From Nymphaea colorata (Eukaryota > Streptophyta > Magnoliopsida > Nymphaeales > Nymphaeaceae), in assembly GCF_008831285.2 (NCBI RefSeq), contig NW_022204958.1:1-12500 (forward strand): a stretch of 12,500 nucleotides of DNA, given 5' to 3'. Shown piece by piece: positions 7,201 through 12,500 of this stretch (the first letter of the stretch is position 1; each line of letters starts with the position of its first letter). The notes below the pieces were generated by a model. That model was not told the DNA's origin and did no database searches. It was given only the letters and a program-made list of their open reading frames with translations. Both the position numbers and the translations under genes were made by a program.

Positions 7201-9471
7201 CAAGGTTATGGTTTGATCGCACAGCCTTTGACCCAGATGCTCAAGAAAGGAGCCTTTCAATGGTCGGATAAGGCTAGGGCAGCCTTTGAAAAGTTAAAAC
7301 TTGCCCTTATGTCTGCACCCGTTCTTACACTTCCGGATTTCAACCAGCAGTTCACAATAGAGACAGATGCATGTGAGGTTGGAATAGGGGCCGTTCTCAG
7401 CCAAGAAGGCCACCCTATCGCTTATATGTCTAAGGCGCTCACAAGTAGAGCGAAGCCTCTCTCTACTTATGAGAAAGAACTACTAGCGATAGTGTTGGCA
7501 GTGGAAAAGTGGCGGCCCTACCTTATAGGGCGTAGATTCACAGTTAAGACGGACCAAAATTCTCTAAAGTACATGTTAAAGCAGAGAGTATCCACGCCTA
7601 CCCAACAACGTTGGTTAGCAAAGCTGCTGGGATACGATTTTGAAATAGAGTACAAAAAGGGTCCGGAAAATACAGCGGCCGATTCTCTCTCTCGATTGAC
7701 TGAGCAGTTCATGACTCTTTCGGTAGTGGAAACTGATGTTTGGGATAGGTTAGCCCAGGAACAACAAGCAGACCAGTCCCTAAGGCTAGTCCGTGCATCA
7801 ACAGAACAACATCCAGGATCCATTCCCTTCTATACAGTCAGAGGGAATCTATTATATAGGAAGAACCGAGCAGTGGTTCCTCCAGAGTCTGGGCTTAAGC
7901 AGGAACTCCTGCGTCATTTCCATGACACCCCTGCCGCGGGTCATGAGGGGGTTTCTAAAACCCTAAGCAGAATTAAAGCCCAATTTTGGTGGCGTGGCAT
8001 GAAGGCAGAAGTACAAAGGTACATCCGGAGTTGCCTGGTATGCCAGAGGGAAAAATACGAGGCCATTAGACCTCCAGGGCATTTAGTTCCCCTCCCCATA
8101 CCAGCCAAACCATGGACCGATGTGACCATGGATTTTATTGACGCCATGCCCCGCTCTGAAGGCAAGGAAGCTGTGCTAGTGGTAGTGGACCGTCTGACCA
8201 AGTACAGCCACTTCGCTCCCTTGCCTAGGTCGTATCAAGGACCAATGGTGGCCAGCGTGTACCAGGAGTACGTTGGAAAGCTCCACGGAATGCCACAATC
8301 AGTCGTATGTGACAGAGATTCAATCTTCCTTAGCGCATTCTGGCAGGAGTACATGAAGCTTATGGGTACGACGCTCAAGTTTAGTACAGCCCATCACCCA
8401 CAGACAGACGGGCAGAGCGAAATCGTAAATCGATCTCTTGAGACCTATTTGAGGTGTTTTGCAGGAGAAAGGCCACAAACTTGGGTAAAATTCTTACCTT
8501 GGGCAGAGTGGTCTTACAACACCAGTTTACATTCGTCAACAGGAATGACGCCTTTTGAAGGTGTATATGGGACCCCTCCTCCAAGCATCCCTAGATATGA
8601 AGGAGGTACAGCAGGCGACGACAATGTAGACTGCGAGCTACGCACCCGTGAGGAAGTCCTTGACTCCCTCAAGCAAAACATTGCCAAAGCCCAGAACAGG
8701 ATGAGACAGGTCTACAACAAAGGGCGAAAAGATCGAGAATTCGAAGTGGGTGATTACGTGTGGTTGAAGAGGTTGCCCCTCAAACAACGATCGTTAATGG
8801 GCCAACCCTATTCTAAGCTATTACCAAGGTATTATGGACCGTTTCCGGTATTACAAAAAGTAGGAAAGGCAGCATATCGACTGGGACTTCCGCGGGAAGC
8901 AATGGTGCACCCAGTTTTCCATATCACCAGGCTCAAGCCTCATCATGGTGATATTCCTACAATGATCGAGCAGATACCGGAACAGGACAACTTGCCCACT
9001 CCCTATCGTATACTCAAACATAGATATGTCCAAAGACAAGGGAGAACACGGCATGAGGTATTAGTGGAATGGGAGGGACCTGACAGAGGAACCTCTTGGG
9101 AAGAGTTTGGGTCAGTGGCTCATCGCTTTCCCTCCTCTAGCGCTCGAGGACAAGCGCATTCTAGGGAGGGGGAATCTGTTACGGACCGACTTGTAGGTCC
9201 AGACCCAACTCGGCGTGATCAGGCCGAAACCAGTCGGTCAAGACGAAAGGCCTCGGATTTGTGGACACAGGCGCTAAGGCAGCACGAAGAAAGTCCAAGC
9301 GAGGCTAAGTCAGCACTCGAGCCAGTTGCAGCGGGCGGCGTGGGAGGAGCAACTAGGTCCGAAAGAGTGCTCAAACCAGGTGGAACTCAAGACGTTCTAG
9401 AACCTATTGCGAGGCTCACCGAGCTTGATCAGGATAACCCGAGCGTGAGTCCAAATTCCCCGAACGCTTGA
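4297..9471 (+). CDS. gag-pol: Gag-Pol polyprotein of a chromovirus-type Ty3/gypsy retrotransposon
   Basis: One 1724-residue ORF encodes all proteins for particle assembly, reverse transcription and integration, presumably matured by its own protease. The start is the first ATG after the PBS, with A at -3 and G at +4; the frame is closed upstream at 4243. Residues from this ATG: charged coiled-coil-like helix about 39-93; Gag capsid region about 199-355; zinc knuckle C430, C433, H441, C443; acidic serine-rich linker about 450-515; protease about 520-620 with D540-N541-G542 in place of D-S/T-G; RT about 729-917 with D814 and FFDD 876-879; RNase H with D1024, E1061, D1086, D1129; integrase zinc finger H1209, H1216, C1246, C1249 and D1279, D1339, E1375 (35 residues between the last two); GPF 1514-1516; chromodomain about 1565-1610 with W1592 and W1601. 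Residues after about 1627 are encoded in the 3' LTR. Gag and Pol are in one frame with no stop between them. Confidence 0.96.
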   Translation: MGKSKKQFNPDEPVLEEPLNDQPEEAPSTQAGPVPNYAMGRILNIEKELLQMRNDMNKSDQVRKRELERQNRERQNEMDEIRGLLKQLAANQNPGGERTTQGPNKGKGVLGAPTYPTDTEIDPNNLSHIGTSTEGGRLLHMGPPQERQPIEPTSEYYRTPRVQRFASSRMNRTYYDSEGEQDESPLRPRRAQRQLQEERRTPTVRYEFPKFNGEHLREWLFMAERYFLCHRVPQDEWIEIATANMTGEATTHYLWFDHKTADPTWEKYKASLQLQFGDSTFIDYDEDLKNLVQSSTVAAYQRQFERLASMVQWPEKALIGAFKGGLKSEVKRELKIHRFNRLEECFAMARLYEEQIEEKRAEKKAHKMDKQRRRPSYSSGSRFRGKEQTPFRRGSDYRPPQGPNPGQGRKPPTRYLTPKQIEEFRRKGLCYRCEGKWDKNHQCPTYYRVQVVSDDESSSCSDSSTTPYETSSSSSDEEIVIKRRAKQAEKKKEVRVEETPAKEEKPTEAESLHSMQDPNKPNSFRVSGRINGHKVLILLDNGATKNFLTEEAARRCNISLESSHPQTIIVGGGMRLKCHNEGKGIEVVIKRKPFKIDFLVIPLDGVDLILGMPWFFALGIISWDVKNFSMTFTPDGDEEPMTLQGLTSTTRPKAALRAIETEQPACWVMALATDVPEKEEQKEIVPERIQLVLNQYEDVFEEPKGLPPQRSYDHRIIMTQGAEPVNVRPYRYGYNQKAEIERLVKEMLESGIVQPSSSPFSSPVLLVKKKDNTWRFCVDYRALNEATVKDRHPIPVIDELLDELAGATIFSKIDLRAGYHQIRMYEDDVPKTAFRTHDGHYEFLVMPFGLTNAPATFQRCMNDVFRQYLRDFILVFFDDILIYSQSEESHQKHLAIALQVLRDNQLYAKMSKCSFGQPSIGYLGHIVCQQGVRADPEKLEAMQKWPLPKDLKGLRGFLGLTGYYRRFIQGYGLIAQPLTQMLKKGAFQWSDKARAAFEKLKLALMSAPVLTLPDFNQQFTIETDACEVGIGAVLSQEGHPIAYMSKALTSRAKPLSTYEKELLAIVLAVEKWRPYLIGRRFTVKTDQNSLKYMLKQRVSTPTQQRWLAKLLGYDFEIEYKKGPENTAADSLSRLTEQFMTLSVVETDVWDRLAQEQQADQSLRLVRASTEQHPGSIPFYTVRGNLLYRKNRAVVPPESGLKQELLRHFHDTPAAGHEGVSKTLSRIKAQFWWRGMKAEVQRYIRSCLVCQREKYEAIRPPGHLVPLPIPAKPWTDVTMDFIDAMPRSEGKEAVLVVVDRLTKYSHFAPLPRSYQGPMVASVYQEYVGKLHGMPQSVVCDRDSIFLSAFWQEYMKLMGTTLKFSTAHHPQTDGQSEIVNRSLETYLRCFAGERPQTWVKFLPWAEWSYNTSLHSSTGMTPFEGVYGTPPPSIPRYEGGTAGDDNVDCELRTREEVLDSLKQNIAKAQNRMRQVYNKGRKDREFEVGDYVWLKRLPLKQRSLMGQPYSKLLPRYYGPFPVLQKVGKAAYRLGLPREAMVHPVFHITRLKPHHGDIPTMIEQIPEQDNLPTPYRILKHRYVQRQGRTRHEVLVEWEGPDRGTSWEEFGSVAHRFPSSSARGQAHSREGESVTDRLVGPDPTRRDQAETSRSRRKASDLWTQALRQHEESPSEAKSALEPVAAGGVGGATRSERVLKPGGTQDVLEPIARLTELDQDNPSVSPNSPNA
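9163..9174 (+). other. Polypurine tract
   Basis: AGGGAGGGGGAA is an all-purine 12-mer two bases (TC) before the 3' LTR. It primes plus-strand synthesis in LTR elements. The 2-base gap mirrors the 2-base gap between the 5' LTR and the PBS. It lies inside the pol ORF, just after the chromodomain. Confidence 0.9.
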
Positions 9472-9480
9472 GCCTATCTA

Positions 9481-9710
9481 AAGCCGAGAGGCTTAGGTTC
9501 AGGTCCGAGTCAATCGGACTTGACCCGTGCTCGAAATTCCGAAGTGTGGGCGGTAACCCACACGAGGTCCCCGCCCTAAGTCCACAAGACTTAGGGACTT
9601 TAGCTTTTGATTTTCGAGTTGGGCGCTAGGCCCGGGTTAGGTTGCGTCATCTATTTCATGTCAACGTTCAGTTTTGAAGTAGAGACCCAGCAAGGCGGGT
9701 TGTGCCTTGC
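9481..9710 (+). promoter_or_regulatory. Stem-loop cluster after the pol stop (3' LTR copy)
   Basis: This is the same set as in the 5' LTR, including 9-bp (9574-9582/9588-9596), 7-bp (9544-9550/9557-9563) and 7-bp (9690-9696/9704-9710) perfect stems. It starts ten bases after the TGA at 9469-9471, so it forms the 3' UTR of the Gag-Pol mRNA before R. Confidence 0.7.
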
Positions 9711-9777
9711 GCATTTTTGACATTAGACTAAGAAGCGAGCTAGGATAACATGTAATTAGGGCTCGCATTATGTTTAG

Positions 9778-9786
9778 TATATATTC
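9778..9786 (+). promoter_or_regulatory. TATA box, 3' LTR copy
   Basis: Identical TATATATTC. It marks the U3/R border region in the 3' LTR, and could also drive transcription outward into flanking DNA. Confidence 0.6.
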
Positions 9787-9806
9787 TGTAAACTCAATGT
9801 ACAATG

Positions 9807-12500
9807 GATCAAAAAATTAATCAAAGATTGGCATTTGGTGTGGCACTCTCTCTCTCCTCGCACGAGGCTTCTCCCCTCTCGTCTCCCACCTTGTTCAACC
9901 CGAGAACCAGGCGTCTTCTCCCCCCTCGCGTCCTCTACCTCCACGGCGCTTCCGAATCCAGAAATTCCTTGAAGAGCCGCCGTCTGAGACATAGGCATAA
10001 GGAAGAAGGCATCGGCGGATCTCCACCACCGGCGGCGATCCCTCCCTTGTCACGTAAGTACCCCCTTTCGAGCTTTTTCAAAGTTCTGAAATCGGTGCCT
10101 TTGCCCTGATCACGAGGGTACTGTGAGGCCGATTCCAGCATAGGGAAGATTGAAGGCGACGGACTACCGCCGGCTTCAATTCGACACCGAAGAGGAGACG
10201 AATCTCGATCTCTCTCTCGCTGCCCGATTGCTGCATTCTGCCTTAGAACACAGGGCGTCTTCACTCGGTTCCTCCCTCGGCATACCCGAAGAGGGGAATC
10301 AATATTTGGGCGTTTTCTGTTCTAATCAGAAATTGCAGATCGCGTCGCGGGATTGGAATCAGACGTTTGATCCCTAGTAGGGAGTTGGCCGGATTAGAAA
10401 GACAAAACGATAAGAAAATTACAATTTCTAGCGGCCTGTCCTCCCCTTTTGATCTGTCAGACCAGAGGCTCAAAAGTTACGAAATCTCGCTCTCTGGTCG
10501 AGATCTGAAGAAGAGGAGTGATCCCCGTGAATCGCCCAGAAAAGAGCTTTCTAATTATCAAAAAGGGGCGAATTCTGTCGGCTGGATCTCGAGATAGAAT
10601 CTCGCCGGAAAATTGCTTGAATCCGGCCATCGCTGATAATTCCGGTGGTCGCCATTGATTCCGGTGTTAAGGACCGAATTGCCCTCCTTCCCTAGTGTTT
10701 TAATTAAAAATCTGTAAGGGGTATATCGGTCACGGGACTCTCGGATCAAGTTCTGGCCGCCGGCGTGAAGTGGAAGATTCCGACGAGGCCTAGCATCCGA
10801 TTCCGGTAAGTCCTTCTCCGTTCCATCCTAGCCCTTCGTTTCAACACCTGTCAGCCCTCCAGCCGTTCATCTGAGCCCTTGTCCCAGCTGCTGCCATCTG
10901 TCCCGATCCAGGATCAGCTCGCCATCAGCTGCTCCACCAAATCAGGAAGCAATCCCGCAGCCGCAGCCCCCCTCCAGCTCCTCGCCATCTCCACCGCGTC
11001 AACCCTAAATCGCAAGGATTCTCACGCGTTCATCTTGACACGTGTTGCAATCCAAGCCAGCCTTCCGCCACCTCACTCGCCACCTCACCTGCCAGCTCCC
11101 CCCCTCGGTCCCGCCTTCTGCCACTTGTCCTCAAGCCAGGCCCCGCGAGATCCCCTTTCCCTATTCCCTCGGATCTTGCCTCCTTAGACTTAGGAAATTC
11201 CTCCACCTCGCGCAACCTTACCTATTCTTCCTCAGCCGTTTCCTTCTTTTCCTCTTGATCTGACCCGCAGCAATCCTCCACCGTAGATCTGGTCCACGTG
11301 TCCCCATCTCAGCCCTAGCCCCATCCGAGTTAGCACGAGAGTGCCACCTGGCCCTTCGCCCCCAATCTCCTCTCCTTCCTTGTCGCATTTCTCCCTAACC
11401 CTTAGGCGAGAATTCGAGCTCTATTCCTAATAGCTAGCATTCTTCTAGCTCTCTCTGTCGTGTCCGTCCGTCTTGCCACGTGGCAAGCATCGGTGCATTC
11501 CCTGGGTAAGACCAGCCCAGTCAACCGAACCCACTAGGCAACCTCCTGCACCGAACCCGCACCTAGGCTAAACCTCTACCGAGCCAACCTAGGTCGGCAT
11601 TGACCCTTAGCCTTAGTCAACTAGGTCAGCTAGTCCACCAAGCCCACTTCGTTGGTAGCCTCCCTTAGCGACTCGAGCCTACCTCGAGCGACCCTTGACC
11701 TACTTGACCCGGACCCATTGACTCGGTCCATTTAGTCAACCACCTAGTTAGTGAACCTTCCGCACTTGGTCAACTTTGACCAGCACCGTAAGCTTAGGCT
11801 CGACCTTAACCTCCCTTACTGAACCAACCTATTAGCTAGGTCAACCCGTGACTGAACCTAAACCCTATTTGACTGAGCCTACCCTGACCCGAACCTGCTT
11901 GACCAGACCTACCACCTAGTAGAGCCTAGCCGAACCCAGCCAACCCAACCTTAGCTAGGATTAGGTTCAGCCGGCTCGCCGGCCCTTACAACGGCCCCTG
12001 CCTCTTCGTCGGCATCCACCGACGCCCGTGGCCGAGCCACATTCCGGAGATAGGCAGGCAGGCGCTGTCGCTGTGACAGCAGCCCCCCTCGGCAGTCCAG
12101 GCGGCCCTTCCGGCCCTGTTCCGTCGTCTTCAGCGTAGCAGCAACACATCGGCTGCAGACGCCAGGCAACTTCGTTCTGACGGGCGGCCCTCGACCAGAC
12201 AGCAGACGAGCGCTCCCGGTATCATCGACGGCACGTCCGTAGCAGTTCGAGGCAGCGTCCTCGCTCTCGGCGCGTGTTCTGCCTCCCGGCCCAGCGAGTG
12301 TCAGCAGCGTTCTTGGCTCGACGTTAGCGCTGCCACCGCAGAATTCATCGCGGCAACAGCGCAGCGGCCGCAGCAAACGAGCAGCGACCAGACCTCGGCA
12401 GTCGACCCGTCCACCAGCGTGCGGCCTACCGTCAGCGTCTTCAGGCAGCGGTCAGCCCGAGCAGCAGGCTACGTGGAGGCACACCTCAGCCGGTCTTCCT
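9807..12500 (+). other. 3' LTR copy of the AUG-free leader region; no gene seen
   Basis: It repeats 390-3081 with two single-base insertions. The last ATG is at 9804-9806. It includes copies of the candidate introns (10054-10138, 10806-11270), the G-box palindrome (11472-11487) and the W-box tract (11520-11903). The open frames on either strand are shadows of the same non-coding sequence. Confidence 0.7.

Larger units (their letters stand above)
1..12500 (+). mobile_element. Ty3/gypsy chromovirus-type LTR retrotransposon, nearly complete
   Basis: The window opens inside a 5' LTR and closes inside the matching 3' LTR, with a complete internal region between them (3670-9176, 5507 nt). Seen directly: a direct repeat of about 3.08 kb at an offset of 9417-9419, terminal TGTTA/TAACA, a tRNA-Met primer site, a polypurine tract, and a single Gag-Pol ORF in the order protease, RT, RNase H, integrase, chromodomain. 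That domain order defines Ty3/gypsy (copia places integrase before RT). Projected total length is about 13.3 kb. No stop or frameshift interrupts the ORF and all catalytic residues I looked for are present apart from a protease variant, so the copy could be autonomous. Target-site duplications lie outside the window and cannot be seen. Confidence 0.97.
9177..12500 (+). repeat. 3' LTR, truncated by the window end
   Basis: It starts TGTTACGG right after the polypurine tract, and 9417-12500 matches 1-3081. I see only three differences, each one extra base in a homopolymer of this copy (C at 9419-9420, A in the A-run near 9814-9819, C near 10876-10878). About 590 bases of the LTR lie beyond the window. 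It holds the last 98 codons of pol, the hairpin cluster, the TATA box and, by transcription, the RNA 3' end; no clear AATAAA was seen. Confidence 0.95.

Noticed and set aside
1-12500. CRISPR array, tRNA or rRNA genes, envelope gene
   Set aside because: No regular spacer-repeat array, no cloverleaf or rRNA signature, and no room or motif for an env-like ORF between the pol stop and the LTR.

Overview
The window is almost entirely one long, intact-looking Ty3/gypsy (Metaviridae) LTR retrotransposon on the + strand, most likely from a land plant genome. The plant assignment rests on the primer-binding site matching initiator tRNA-Met, the chromovirus-type pol, and an LTR rich in plant-like G-box and W-box elements and CT-rich leader sequence. 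I cannot name the species. There is no bacterial gene, no RNA gene and no CRISPR array.

Layout: 1-3669 is the 5' LTR, missing only about its first 240 bases. 3670-4296 is the untranslated leader, with the primer-binding site at 3672-3683 and a chain of RNA stem-loops at 3917-4077. 4297-9471 is one uninterrupted Gag-Pol ORF of 1724 codons (nucleocapsid zinc knuckle, protease, reverse transcriptase, RNase H, integrase, GPF module, chromodomain). 9163-9174 is the polypurine tract. The 3' LTR starts at 9177 and runs off the window end. LTR ends are TGTTA (9177-9181) and TAACA (3665-3669). From the offset between copies the LTR is about 3.91 kb and the whole element about 13.3 kb. The RT motif (FFDD), the integrase and the variant zinc knuckle resemble the Reina-type side of the plant chromoviruses, but the LTRs are far longer than is usual there, so I leave the clade open.

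How it fits together: a TATA box at 361-369 predicts a transcript start near 390-400. From the last ATG (387-389) to the gag ATG at 4297 the + strand contains no ATG at all over 3907 nt, whereas I count about 39 CAT (ATG on the other strand). The five ATGs in the first 389 nt all lie upstream of or at the predicted start. The transcript therefore appears to have a roughly 3.9 kb AUG-free 5' leader, most of it R-U5 of the LTR. Near its 3' end are two hairpins with different stem sequences but the same GAG bulge and the same AGGAG loop, which look like a packaging or dimerisation structure. The pol ORF runs about 295 nt into the 3' LTR, and its stop is followed by a run of perfect hairpins before the TATA box. 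The two LTR copies differ in their 3.08 kb of shared sequence only by three single-base homopolymer-length changes, so the insertion is recent.
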